This document shows, one piece after another, positions 11,664 through 23,015 of a stretch of DNA of 64,000 nucleotides. The position numbers were made by a program, and so were the translations under genes. This DNA is from Enchytraeus crypticus (lineage: Eukaryota > Annelida > Clitellata > Enchytraeida > Enchytraeidae), in assembly GCA_905160935.1 (NCBI GenBank), contig CAJHZI010000424.1, positions 62,001 through 126,000 of the forward strand, in the 5' to 3' direction. Position 1 is the first letter of the stretch. Each line of letters begins with the position of its first letter. The notes under the pieces are model-generated. The model made no database searches, had not been told where the DNA came from, and was given only the letters and a program-made list of their open reading frames with translations.

Positions 11664-12165
11664 TTGTAATTGCTACTCAGTATAACTTTGCAGAGCTTAG
11701 GCTCTTATGTGATAGCCCTCTTCCTGATTATTTGTTTAGTTTCTAATGAACAATGCTGTGTTTGTTATTTATTATCACAAGGAAAACAAATAAAAGGGTT
11801 GAATGAATGAATGAATGAATATATATATATATATAACACTACTGTATCATGTTATCTCAGACACTTTCTTACTCTCCATGTGTATAAACTACAGTATATC
11901 AAGCTATGCCTGACACTCTCTACTCTACATACATATAACACAACAGTAATAATTTATATCAGACATACTCTTACTTTATATGTACATGTTTATAGCACTT
12001 GTCACGCTATATCAGATACTCTTATATTCGTTGTAATTGCTACTCAGTATAACTTTGCAGAGCTTAGGCTCTTATGTGATAGCCCTCTTCCTGATTATTT
12101 GTTTAGTTTCTAATGAAGTATGCTGTGTTTGTTATTTATTATCACAAGGTTTGTTATTTATTATC
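11664..12165 (+). repeat. Duplicated LINE 3' end
   Basis: A block of about 92 bases beginning 'ttcgttgtaattgctactca' and running through 'gatagccctcttcctgatta' to 'ctaatgaa' occurs at about 11664-11755 and again, nearly identical, at about 12028-12117. The second is followed by extra 'gtttgttatttattatc' repeats. It is the 3' end of the 9.5-kb LINE. Confidence 0.85.
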
Positions 12166-12179
12166 GCGTTTGTTATTGA

Positions 12180-13221
12180 AATAACAAACTGAGTTTGTTA
12201 TTTATTATCGCATGTATATAAAACTACGCTCTATGAATATCCGATATACATTCACAGCAGTAACTCAAAGAAACTGATCTAACAAATTATTTCCTGTAGC
12301 AGGTCCTAAATTGTGAAATGAGTTTCCAGAGTTTAAAATACCCTCTCAATCATGCAATAGTTTCAAAGAGGAACTTAATGCTCATCTTTTCCATAGGTCA
12401 TCTATGTATATCCTAGACAGTTATAAATTCTAAGAAGTCCCTTAGATTTGTTAAGTCATTATTTGCTAAATTAATGCATTCCATGAAGGAGTTTTCTTAT
12501 TTTTTATTATTCTCTACAAACACAATAACATCAATTCATCATTTGATAAGCAGAGGAACCATAACGTCAAATTAGCGAACATAGCAACAATAACATCAAT
12601 TACCAAATACAGAATTCATAGCTTTAATTATAAATGTGACCTATAGCAACCATGGCAGATGAAAACAATGTCCAATAGAGATAACTTTTAAAGATAGGAC
12701 AAGACCTATAGCTATACTTCTAAGAATAAAAAAAGAATTGAGAACAAGAATAAATCGAGAATAATGTGATACTATGAAAGAGTTGGATAACTCTGTGAGT
12801 ATGCATTATTCTATTAATTAAATCAAAATTAGGCCCTAGTTAGATTGCGCTTCTGCTGAAGCTACAATCAGACGACGATAGGCAATTGTTGAAGATCGTT
12901 AACTGCGAAATGCCCGACAAATGCAGCTGTTTGAACTTTCTCGTTAGCTTACGTACAAACCAGTTTCAATACTAGAAACATATTGATTACGTCAAATAAC
13001 CTGTCTGGAAAGTCATGTACTAGTACAATAAGTAAAAGTGGTTTGTCACAAGGTAGTCTGATGTAATCAGTGATGTTTTATTTTATTTTTTTATAAGTTT
13101 TCTATCGTGTGAATTAATCCTTTGCTTGTTAACCTTGTAGAGAGGCATGGACAGGATATAATCTATTAAACAATTTCAATAATGAATTGAGTATGCATTG
13201 TTTTTACGACCGTTTCTGTTG
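12180..13221. other. LINE-like scrap, otherwise unique
   Basis: At about 12270-12460 a weak C-terminal LINE-like stretch appears ('cctaaattgtgaaatgagtt', then a Phe-rich segment). The rest shows no exon or shared repeat. Confidence 0.35.
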
Positions 13222-13382
13222 CACAAGAACAACAACAGTTTTATTTTTTACAGTTTTATTTTTATAAAGAATAAAACTGTTGCTGAGCTTTACTGTTGTG
13301 AATGACAACATTGTATACTACTGATCGACATCCAAGCCGATAAGCCAAAAGGATGGGCCTAAAAACGGCGCAAAATCTAAAA
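13222..13382 (-). repeat. CR1/L2-like LINE, isolated 3' tail
   Basis: Reverse-strand copy of the tail at 57.05-57.12 kb: 'gaatgacaacatt', 'gatcgacatccaagccg' and 'aaaacggcgcaaaat'. It has clear mismatches and is preceded by A/T-rich simple sequence. Confidence 0.6.
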
Positions 13383-13944
13383 TAAGCCTAAAGAAAGATC
13401 AGAAAATAAAGTACAGTTAGATGCTAAAATCAGTAGGCTAACAGAACTTAATTTTTTTCCTAATGCATTCAATGTAAGTATCTGCCTATTTAGCGCTAAT
13501 TAATTGCTACATTTTATTGCAATTCTTCTCTAATAATATCTTCGTAAGCGGAAGCGAAGCATTAGTTAATTAGATCAGTTAACATTAGTTACATTTATTA
13601 AGTTGTGTTTTATAGGTCATCGTCTCTAATATATCAGCAAAAGCTGAACTCTGCCTGTTTGTTGTATAATGGACTGTATGCTCGCAGTCATTTACAATGT
13701 TGGTCATGTCGTTGCTGTTGTTGGCCCTTGATAAAGTTTAATAGTTATTAGCCTTTCGAGTGTAATTCTATTCAAGTTTGAACAGGACTGCTGTTAGATT
13801 CATTAGCTCCCATATTTTTTCTAAGGTCCTATATTTCAGTTAGCTTGGTTGTTGAGATATTGCCTTCCTGGTTAATAAAGTCTTCTCTGCATTTGACCTC
13901 GGATAATACACGTGCCAGAGTGGTGCAGTGTCTGAAGTGGAACG

Positions 13945-14233
13945 CCAAATTGAGTAGTAGAACGCTAGTCTGAGTGCTTGTAGTAGAACGCTAGTCTGAA
14001 TGCCTGTAGTAGAACGCTAATCTGAGTGCCTGTAGTAGAACGCTAGTATGAGTTCCTGTAGTAGAACGCTAGTATGAGTTCCTGTAGTAGAACGCTAGTA
14101 TGAGTGCTTGTAGTAGAACGCTAGTATGAGTACCTGTAGTAGAACGCTAGTCTGAGTACCTGTAGTGGAACGCTAGTATGAGTGCTTGTAGTAGAACGCT
14201 AGTATGAGTGCCTGTAGTAGAACGCTAGTCTGA
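13945..14233. repeat. 26-bp minisatellite, about 11 copies
   Basis: Unit: 'gtagtagaacgctagtctga' plus 'gtgcct', with one or two changes per unit. The array ends at 'gaggagcccag'. No coding role seen. Confidence 0.95.
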
Positions 14234-14827
14234 GGAGCCCAGACACACCCCAGTGCAGACTTAGCAATTCAAGTAGTTTGTCTTATTTCTTTGTGATAGT
14301 GTAAGCTTTAATCTTAGTCTTCCTCAGTTGTCAAGCTGGGTTTAAAGTTTGTTACTTCGTCTCGCGCCTGATGAATCACGTAAGTAAGTTAAGAGCGTTC
14401 TGTAGAATTTCTTTAGACACTTATGAGCATCTATATATTGTAGTTAAATTGTTCATGTGCAACTGATGCTTTTTGATTCAAATCGTTAGTTTTGAACAAT
14501 GGAATATTCAACATTTATATTGGAATGTAGAACTTTAGAATGATTAATTAAGAGTAAAGATATTAATATAACGAAACTGACGTTAAGTTGTGAGATTGAG
14601 TTGCTTGCTCTATTTAGTAGGACTGAATACAAGAGTGTCTTTAATGTATTGTGTACGTCGAGTACTTGTTTGCAGGCTGTTTGGTAGTGCCTTAAGATAC
14701 AACACAGAGTAAAATGCAACCTTAGGATTTGAACCCCGAATCCCCTCGTTAGAAGATTCAGTGAGATGCCTTCTTACTCTTCATTTGAGTAAGACTGAGC
14801 TAATAGGCCTAAAGAGCCAGCCATTTA

Positions 14828-14858
<31 letters not shown>

Positions 14859-15110
14859 GTTTATTAATTCATTAATAATAATTCCGAACATTATTGTTTC
14901 GACTTCACATTTCGCATTTTATTAATAATAGTATATTACTGGTCCGTAGACAATAATGACTACAGGATTCAATCCAGTAAATATGGATTTCAAGCAGCAT
15001 GCGTAGACATTTCGTTTTGTGAGTTTATTGATGTACGGCTCATAAAGTGCTGAAGCTGGCTGCCTTAATTTAATTTATAGGTCTACAATCTATAAACTGT
15101 ACTCCTGATA
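14234..15110. other. Unique sequence with a tRNA-like relic and (TTA)n
   Basis: At 14724-14770 the reverse strand has a box-B-like 'ggggttcaaatccta', perhaps a decayed SINE. A (TTA)n tract is at 14829-14858. No exon is supported. Confidence 0.4.
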
Positions 15111-15386
15111 GATCCGAGCCACTGAAAAATAGACTGACCGTAAGCTGCATGGTTCCTTATAAGAGGAGACTAAGTAAATCCTGAAGAAGGCAAATAGAAA
15201 CAACCTCAGAAATCATATTATTGACAAACGATATATGCTAAATGAAGATGTGGGTGAGTCATGTCTTTTGTGAATCGATTTACTCATTAAGCGATGGAGT
15301 ACTTTCTAGGGAGTGAAAGCAGTATGTGAGTAGGAATACCGTATGGACATTGGATCTGCCACTTGTCCGAACACTAGAGTGAGACT

Positions 15387-15424
<38 letters not shown>
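15111..15424 (+). repeat. Repeat C with (GA)n tail
   Basis: Matches the 17.2-kb copy along its length ('gaccgtaagctgcatg', 'taagaggaga', 'acctcagaa..atattatt', 'cttttgtgaa', 'gtgagtaggaatac'). It ends 'ggatctgccacttg' and runs into a (GA)n tract at 15389-15424. The microsatellite therefore begins at the element's 3' end, as for LINE-R. Confidence 0.75.
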
Positions 15425-15427
<3 letters not shown>

Positions 15428-16158
15428 TGATCAGTACACTGCATGCTGTATTATTGCTCATAGCTTAGTTCAGGTTCAAGACACTAATTCTATCTCGCTC
15501 ACTAAGGAAGACTGTTAACAACTCTGCTATGACTGCGCAGTCTGGACGTCAGCAGGTTGAACAAGGCTTGTTACAACAGTGTAGAGTGTCGAATAGAATC
15601 TGATTAGAATGACTCTGATTGTTTATGTTAGAAGAACTGCACTCGATTATCTTTCTTCCACATAGAAAGTTCTGTAGAATGGGCCAATAATTCATAAGTT
15701 TTATTGAATGCTATAAAAGAGGCACTGAATCTGTTCGCAAGGGAGTGGAAGTGATAAGACTGATGGCAGAGAATCATTGCTGTTAAACTGTAACGCTGTT
15801 GAGCACAAACTCTTCACAGCCAATTCTAACATTCACAACCATTTGGTTTAAAATAATGCACAAATTAAAGCTGTAAAATTATGTATTAACGAAGATAATT
15901 AAGATGCCAATGAAGATGAACCCAAGAAATTCAGAATGAATAAATTTCTCTGCTGAAATTTACATTTCTAATTGTATGTGCAATAGAGAAAATACCCTTG
16001 TGACAGGAGCAGTTGGAATCGAGCATGTGATTCGCTCAACACTGAGCGAGGTAGTAGAAGCCGATAAGGAATATGTACGGTTAACCTGTCATTTAGTAGA
16101 TTACTGGATTGATATATAGATGATTTAATGATTTGATGATTGTCTTACCGACTTCAAT

Positions 16159-16299
16159 ACTGGCTGGAGCCAGTGGCTAAGTCGGTAAGACACTCGACCG
16201 CGGATCAGTATGTACGGGGTTCAAATCCTGGGCTCGCCCGTCACTGACATCGCGTTACAGTGAGGAAACTGACGTTAACCTTAGCTTTTTTTGCTTTTA
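16159..16299 (+). mobile_element. SINE-A, tRNA-derived
   Basis: Near full-length: head 'actggctggagccagtggct', box A region 'ggctaagtcggtaagac', box B 'gggttcaaatcc', then 'ctcgcccgtcactgacatcg' and the tail 'gaggaaactgacgttaacc'. A tRNA-like pol III promoter at standard spacing supports tRNA ancestry. Seven or more copies are in the window. Confidence 0.9.
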
Positions 16300-16324
16300 A
16301 TACTAAGTCAGCTCTGTATTAGCT

Positions 16325-16950
16325 CTATATCTGTAGTGCGACATACCTCTGTATGAGTATCTATTGTGTAACACATCTCTGTATGAATATCTACTGTGTA
16401 ACACATCTCTGTATGAGTATCTATTGTGTAACACATCTCGGTATGAGTATCTATTGTGTAACATCTCTGTATGTATATCTATTGTGAGATACATCTCTGT
16501 ATGGTATCTGTTCTATTACACATCTCTGTATGCATATTTGTTGTGTGACACATCTCTGTATGGACATATATTGCGTTTATTGTGGCAACGAACCGGACGT
16601 TAAATTCTTATTGATTGATTGATTGGCACATCTCTGTATGGTATCTGTTCTATGACACATCTCTGTATGAATATCTATTGTATAACACATCTCTGTGTGA
16701 TATCTGTTGTGTGACACATCTCTGTATAGTATCTCTTGTGTGACACATCTCTGTGTGATATCTGTTGTGTGACACATCTCTGTATGATATCTCTTGTGTG
16801 ACACATCTCTGTATGGGTATTTATTGTGTGACACATACCTGTATGTGTATCTGTTGTATTACACAGCTCTGTATTTTATCTGTTAAACGACACATCTCCG
16901 TATGGATATATATATACATGTATTATGTGACACATCTCAGCACGGGTTTC
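16325..16950. repeat. ~30-bp minisatellite, about 20 diverged copies
   Basis: The unit is close to 'acacatctctgtatgagtat' plus 'ctattgtgta'. Copies vary in length and sequence. A SINE-B 3' tail (16577-16622) sits in the array, so either it inserted there or the array expanded around it. Repetitive protein translations of this stretch are not genes. Confidence 0.93.
16577..16622 (+). mobile_element. SINE-B 3' tail inside the minisatellite
   Basis: 'caacgaaccggacgttaaat' followed by 'tcttattgattgattgattg' is the end of SINE-B. Only the last ~45 bases are present, and 30-bp minisatellite units continue on both sides. Confidence 0.75.
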
Positions 16951-17245
16951 TCTTGAGCCTTGTATGTAACAGGGATGAGAGTTAATTGACGCAGGAGTCC
17001 CATTGAAATGAGGTGGACACTTCACTGATCTTAAATTGCGCAAATCCATAACCTTGGTAGATACTCTCTTTAGACAACGAAAGTAGCAATAGATACGCCC
17101 AAAACTTAGTCTCAAAATAAAGAACCTGTAGCAGTATATAATTTAGTCAGTTTCTTTACTGAACTTTTCATTTTGTCAACTTAGGATCATTAAAATCAGA
17201 TGTTGAGTATTAGAGCCTTATATAACTAATTAAATGAATATGTTT

Positions 17246-17507
17246 CGTGTATTGTCCGGGACATTGAAGAACATCGACCGTAAACTGCACGTGTCGTAAG
17301 AGGCGAATAAGCAAGAACTGAGAAGGTAACGCGAAACCACCTCAGAAGCGATATTATTCCTAAGCTATAGGCTACTTTAGAGTGAGGATAAGGCAGAGTC
17401 TTTTGTGAAGGAAATTCGTTGATCGGTGGAGTGCTCTTGTAAAGCGTAAGGCTAAGCATGTGAGTATGAATACAGGATGTATCACGGATCTGCCTCTTGG
17501 TAAAATA
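17246..17507 (+). repeat. Repeat C, the most complete copy
   Basis: Begins 'cgtgtattgtccgggacatt', continues 'gaccgtaaactgcacgtgtc', 'gtaagaggcgaataag', 'ccacctcagaagcgatatta', 'agagtcttttgtgaagg', 'gtggagtgctcttgtaaagc', and ends 'cggatctgcctcttgg'. About 260 bp, non-coding. No pol III promoter is obvious, so its class is unresolved. Confidence 0.75.
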
Positions 17508-18239
17508 ACTACCCATTAAATTCCACTATGCTCTTAAAAAAATGTTACCCAAATTCTTACAGTAAAATGTAAATATCCCCTACCCCTCTTACAGAGAAAA
17601 TTTCTTTAAAAGATTATGCGATAAATCTTTTATCGTGATTTCTGGAACTTTTTGACATTTACAAAAGCGTCAACGCCGTCATTCCATTCAGCGGCAACGT
17701 CTCTAGGTATGACTGACCAATGATTGGAAGATTAAAATTAGTGTCTTCTGGACATAGCCGAGTTTTGTAGCATGGCTTGTAAGGTGGAAACTCAGGTCAA
17801 TTGAACAAGGTTAGGAAACATAGCCATAGCTTCAGTTTAATATTATATTTAGTTGATACATGTACAACGAACACAATAATTTGCGCCTTCATTGAGCATG
17901 CTTTGCAATGATATTTGATTGATTCCTCAGTCTGAACAGTAATTATACCAGAAGAGTCTATTTAAGTATACTCGAAACCTCCTGATCTGACAGTGATTTG
18001 AACCCTGCTTATACAGGTTGATTAGAGACTGCAGATTGATGTGGAAACATGATCACGTGATCATGTTACAGAGATCATCCATCATGGCCGTGGCTCTAAA
18101 AAGCTCAGTGCAAAAGAATTTCTCTTTCTCTGTCTTCAAGAAACAATACAATTATGATTCGTCTCTCTTATTCAATCCTTTACTCCAACATCGCAGTTCA
18201 CCCTCTCTCACAACTTATTTTCCTCTCTGCTTTTATCTC
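17508..18239. other. No recognised feature
   Basis: Unique AT-rich sequence. A perfect palindrome 'catgatcacgtgatcatg' lies at 18048-18065, containing an E-box CACGTG. No exon is supported. Confidence 0.45.
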
Positions 18240-18343
18240 TCAATATCTGGCACTCTCCTCTCTCTCTCTCTCGCTCACTCTCTCTCTCTCTCTCTCTCTC
18301 TTTCTTTCTGTCTACGACTCTATGCCAACTGATAGAGCGAGAA

Positions 18344-18404
<61 letters not shown>

Positions 18405-18673
18405 CAGAAAGAAGGAGAAGAAAGAGCTAGAGAGAGATCAAATTAGTCATGAGGCTTCAGAGATAGTTTGCATATTTTCTCAATATCAGGTTTAGTCGGC
18501 ACTTCCGAAACACATATAGTTTTCAGTTAGTCTCATCTCAATTTTCACGAATACAGCCCTGAAATTATTTGTTTCTTACAAGTCTTATATTTAAAATCAT
18601 CCATACTGTTGCTATTTTCTGTACCTGCCTTCCTTCTTATCTCTCTCTCTCTCTCTCTCATCCTCTTTATCTC

Positions 18674-18704
<31 letters not shown>

Positions 18705-18985
18705 TCCTCTCTCTCCCTCTCTCTCTCTCTCTCTTTCTATCTCTTTAAATATATGTATATTCCTCTCTTTATCTCCTTCTTCTCCTGTATCTGCATATAA
18801 TCTAGGCCTATAATATTTATATGGCAAAAATTTTACAAAATCAGTTAGTTACTCTAACTTAACAGTCTCCATCTCTCTCGTTCCATCTCTATTTATCTCT
18901 CTAGCTCTTTCTTTTTCTGTCCGCCAATATACATTATATATATATATATATATATATATTTCTTTTTCTTTTTCTCTCTCTCTCT
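18240..18985. repeat. (TC)n and (GA)n microsatellite cluster
   Basis: (TC)n at 18258-18301, (GA)n at 18350-18387 with (GACA) variants, (TC)n at 18640-18735, and (TA)n/(TC)n at 18936-18995. The last merges into the LINE-R 3' end. Ser-Leu-rich open frames here are repeat artefacts. Confidence 0.93.
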
Positions 18986-19524
18986 CTCTCTCACTCTCTT
19001 AGTGAACGGCAGGTCAATGGAATATATGGCCTCCACTCTTCTCTGTCTTCCGCTTTCTTCTTCTGTCCACCTAAGAGTAGGTCTTCAAATCATCTAACAT
19101 AACTAATCTCGGCCTGCCTTTTCCTCTTTTGCCTTCCAATCTACCTTCTATGACCACTATTTATAGACCCCTTCCCCCCTTAGAGTATGTCCTATCCCAC
19201 TCTTTTTCCTATTTCTAAATACATTTATCAACTGTCTATCCGTGCCAACTCTCTCCAGAACTTCCTCATTTGTAACCTTTTGAGTCCAGCTAATCTTCTC
19301 CATTCTCCAAATCCACATCGCCAGCGCCTCCAGTTTCCTAATATCTTCCTTCCTTAAGGTCCATGTTTTCACATCCGTATAAAAGCCTGGTCCATACCAT
19401 ATAGTTTTCACTAACTTTATCTTTGTTTCTTTCTGTAGACCTTTTTTGTTAAAAGTTCTTTCCTATTACCGAAGGCCTTTTTTGTTTGTGCAATCCTACT
19501 GTTTATTTCAGTTTCACATTTCCC

Positions 19525-21637
19525 CAGTGTTGTAAAATGTACTCGGCAAATTACTTTAAGTAAAAGTTAAAGTAAATGGTTAGTGAAAGTAAAAGTAAAA
19601 GTAGAAAGTACTTTATCAGAATTATACTTTAAGCAAAAAGTAAAATTACTCGACAAAAATGTAGTACTTTTGAGTAAAAATTAAAAGTAGGCCTACTCAT
19701 ATTTTTTAATTAAACAATATATATACAGGGTGGTCCAGAGTAAATGAAACTACTTTGAAGGCTAATAACTTTGACAAATTTTTATCTAGACGATTATTTA
19801 CACATTAAATTAAAGATAATTCTCCTTTCTACTTAATTGGTAAATATCTGGGAGATATTCTCACAAATGTTTGAGAAAGTGCCATTAATCACCGATATGT
19901 AATTTTCACGTCATATGATCGCCTGTATGTAAACCTGCCAGAGTTTATTGAACCGTAGAACTGGCCACCTAACAGCCCTCCCCCTGATTTGAACCCGATT
20001 TACTATTCGATTGTTTACTATTGACTTCAATAATTAGTCTATCCTGAACCGATACACGACGTTGAACATTTGAAACAAGTAAATGTGGTCCGCTGGACAG
20101 AGATCAGTTAGGCACTATGGACGCGGCAAATTGGTTAGTGGTCCCAGTGGGTGAATGCAGTTATTCGGGCACATGATGGACACATTGAACATTAGTTCAA
20201 TTAATTCTCAATTCATTTAGGACATGGATAGAAACTGCAATACGCTTCTGAAATAGTTGTGGCATAATGCACATAATGTTAAATTATTTATTTTCATATC
20301 CTCAGTTTTCACGCAATTTCATTGAACATTACATATCGGCGACTAATGATTGTTTCTCAAATATGTGTAGTAGTATCTCTCAGATATTTAGCAAGTGAAT
20401 AAATTAATAGAAAAGAGAAATTTCTTTAATTTAATGTATGAGGTATGACGTTTGGATAAAAATTGTAAAAGTTATTAACCTTCAAAGTAGTTTCATTTAT
20501 TCTAACCCATCTTGTAGTGATAGAATCGTTTTAAATCTTCTCAAATTAGTTTAAAATTACTTGATTTAATTCTAATTAAAAACGAAACTGAAAAATAAAG
20601 GCTAATGAAAATTTAAGTTCAGGTCTAAATTTTCTGAACTAAAACATTGTTCGTTACACATGCACATGTTTCTCTAGAATTAAAATATAATCAATCCATA
20701 AATCAAGAAAATTATCCCGTCGATCATTCTTGTATCACTGCTACAGCATAATTTTTAGGCTAAAATTGAATCGGTTTCAATCCAAAATGAACATCCAAAA
20801 AGGTTCTCGCTTTATTTTTGAAGATATTTTTAAAATTACGTACAAATTTTGTACTTCCTCATGATGTCAAACAAACCAAAAGTGGAAACTGTATAAAGAA
20901 TTTCGCCCCCCCCCCCTTAAAGACTAAGTGGATTATAAATTATTAATTAAAGCTAAATAACAAACCTCAACATGCTTCTTTGAATTTGATGAACTGTGGC
21001 AGAAGGGACTGCTAGAATTACTACATTTTAGACATTTAATGCGATACATTTTCCCTTCACATTTGATCAATTCAAATATGGATGACAAATACGGCCTAGG
21101 ATGTTCTTCTGTAATTAATTCTAATTAAAGAATAGAAGACTGCTAAAAAATCTCAAGGGTCGCCACCTGAAAGGAAAAAATAGATGTCGTTGGGGTAAGC
21201 AGGTTGGGAACCACCGATCTATACTATGAGAAGAAATTGCAAAGTTTAATTATTGAAATGACGTAGGACAATGTACGGTAAGCCTAGACCGAAATCAAAA
21301 CGTTTGATCTACGTCATACAGCTGTTACCAGAACCAAACTAAAAGCAGGTGGCCCATGATATTTTGTTATGTATTAAAAATTTGGTGATTGACATATCCA
21401 TAGTTTTTCCAATGTAACGCGACTTTTTTACTTCCACGGATGTAAAGTAAAAGTAAAAAGTGCTACAAAAATTACTTCTTTACAAGTAAAAAGTACCCAG
21501 GCAAATTGGGTACTCTTTACTTGTAAAAAGTACCCAATTTGCCATATATCGTTATCAGTTATCGCTACAAGTAAAAGTATCGGTTGAGTACTTTTTACTT
21601 GTAACAAAGTATTTTACTTCGTTACTATACTACACTG
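19525..21637. mobile_element. hAT-type transposon, non-autonomous, inserted in LINE-R
   Basis: The ends are inverted: CAGTGTTGTA at the left and, on the reverse strand at the right, CAGTGTAGTA. They are flanked by CATTTCCC (19517-19524) and CATTCCCC (21638-21645), an 8-bp target duplication with one mismatch. Removing the element restores LINE-R ('catttccc.atcatctgttat'). Both ends are dense in AAGTA and TACTTTT subterminal repeats. No hAT transposase is visible. A mariner-like element lies inside. Confidence 0.88.
19726..20514. mobile_element. Mariner-like element with long inverted repeats, nested in hAT
   Basis: The left end is CAGGGTGGTCCAGAGTAAAT. The right end, reverse-complemented, is CAAGATGGGTTAGAATAAAT. 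Both are followed by 'gaaactactttgaaggntaa', and similarity continues inward for more than 100 bases. It is flanked by TA on each side. The interior still encodes 'WPPNSPPPDLNP', the Tc1/mariner transposase signature before the last catalytic Asp, with a small insertion. At 789 bp it is a deletion derivative without a working transposase. Confidence 0.85.
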
Positions 21638-22139
21638 CATTCCCCATCATCTGTTATAGTATGACCTAATTATTTGAAGTTCCATACCTGTTCCAATTTC
21701 GCAACATTCATTGAAACATTAACTCCAAGTCTATTCAGAGACACTCTCGTCACTTTTGTTTTTTCGATGATAATCTTCATTCCATACTGTAATGCCGTAT
21801 CATTCAGACTATCTATTATTTTATGCAGTTCAATCTCGCTTCCAGCTACGAATTTTTGGTCATCTGCAAATAGTACATCTTGTAACAAATTCCCTCCTAC
21901 TTTTATTCCTTCTTCCAAGTCTTCCATGGCTTCCTCCATCATTGCCTCAGCGTAAATGTTAAACAGCAGCGGCGAAATGCTGCAACCTTGTCATACTCCA
22001 TGTCCTATTTCACCTTTTTCTGAGCATTCTTGTTGGAGTACTGCTCTTTGATTTAGATACAAATTTAAAATTAGTCTTCTATCACTTCAGTCAATTCCTA
22101 TTCTTTTCAAGATATTCAACATTGTTATCCAATGAATGC

Positions 22140-22161
22140 TGTCAAAGGTCTTTTTTCTTTC

Positions 22162-22260
<99 letters not shown>

Positions 22261-22262
22261 CG
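22140..22262. repeat. (GTCT)n-(TC)n-(TA)n-(GA)n compound microsatellite
   Basis: Joins directly to the truncated 5' end of LINE-R. A TC block, a TA block of about 40 bp and a GA block follow, so the whole is nearly its own reverse complement and could fold as a long hairpin. Confidence 0.9.
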
Positions 22263-22756
22263 ACTAATTGATTGATTGGTTGATCTAATTATTTAATATT
22301 TGATTGATACACTGAGTGAGCAGAGAAGGATTGATTGATTGAGCAGATTAGGGGACTACTGACATCAACTGTTTTAGTTTTACTGTGGATGCAACCTTGA
22401 AGAATCTCATTACTTAATTAGAAAAAAAGTTAAATTCTCTACTATGTCTCAGCCCCTACCATATCTCGCCACCCCCTCTCTTCTCTTCTCCTCCTCTCTC
22501 AATCACTCCTCAACGCCTTGTTTGAGTAAGATAGTAGCAGACAATTTTGTCACCCTGTTGTTCTTCATTAGCTTTGAGGTGTGACGATCTGGAACTCTCA
22601 ATCGACCTGCCTAGCATCGTAAAATATCGAACTTAAACTGCCCCAGAAAGTTTAATTTCTTAAACTGGAAATCTTTCAAATCTGATATTCTGCTTCTATT
22701 GCTGCTGTATTGAAATGCATGCAAGTTCTACAAAAATTTATAATCAAGCCTTGATA

Positions 22757-22930
22757 TCAATCAATCAATCAATATGAATATAACGTCCGTTTCCTCGCCA
22801 TAAGCAATGACCGGGACGTCTCGTGCAGACTCTACACAAACAGGAGCCAAAGCACCACACGATGACAACTTGTGGTCTGGGTACACAGAGACCACAAGAG
22901 AAAGCTAATACAGTGGCAGAATTAATATCA
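22757..22930 (-). mobile_element. SINE-B
   Basis: Reverse complement of the 10.3-kb copy: (CAAT)n, 'ataacgtccgtttcctcgcc', 'gacgtctcgtgcagactc', 'cacacgatgacaac' and 'gagaccacaagagaaag'. Confidence 0.85.
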
Positions 22931-22954
22931 GGGAACTTACGAATTTGACGCAAG

Positions 22955-23015
22955 TCCCCTGACATCGCTTTCGAGTGAGGAAACTGACGTTAACATTAGC
23001 TGTACCAGCTGTAGC
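22955..23015 (+). mobile_element. SINE-A 3' tail
   Basis: 'cctgacatcgctttcgagtg' and 'aggaaactgacgttaacatt' followed by 'agctgtaccagct' are the last ~60 bases of SINE-A. It lies tail-out next to the head of the opposite-strand SINE-B copy. Confidence 0.75.

Larger units (their letters stand above)
9526..11820 (+). mobile_element. CR1/Jockey-superfamily LINE, broken and interrupted
   Basis: The frame at 9526-9801 encodes reverse-transcriptase motif A (FIDLSTAFDTLDHNI) and 'YGIRG..NHLLKNYLSNRQ'. The next stretch, in another frame, encodes 'VPQGSIPGPLLFLLYINDF' (motif B). Later pieces include 'LNYCNILWG' (10484 on) and 'GHKLWNSLP' (11372 on), typical of the C-terminal part of CR1/Jockey-like proteins. 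A SINE-B copy (10290-10474) and an A/T-rich 540-bp segment (10793-11332) interrupt it. The 3' end carries a (GAAT)n tail at about 11798-11820. Multiple stops and frame changes make it dead. There is no 5' endonuclease region. Confidence 0.85.
18990..22185 (-). mobile_element. LINE-R (RTE/BovB-like), 5'-truncated, carrying an hAT insertion
   Basis: Reading the minus strand, about 22160-21646 encodes the end of the reverse transcriptase (ADDQKFVAGSEIELHKI, YGMKI.IEKTKVTRVS). After the hAT insert (19525-21637), 19430-18995 continues with 'RKEDIRKLEALAMWIWRMEK' and 'ISWTQKVTNEEVLERVGTDR', then the 3' end next to (TC)n. The 5' break at about 22160 is the same as in the 26.5-kb copy, and both are joined to a GACA/GA tract. 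Layout and wording match RTE/BovB-type proteins (YGCE.WTL, W..KV.N). Stops and frame changes make it dead. Confidence 0.88.

Noticed and set aside
13945-14233. CRISPR-like array
   Set aside because: Units are contiguous with no unique spacers, and the genome is eukaryotic; it is a minisatellite. The same applies to 33.4, 62.4 and 63.3 kb.
16181-16235. A functional tRNA gene
   Set aside because: Box A and B are present, but the arms do not pair as a tRNA and the same sequence recurs with a SINE body and tail.
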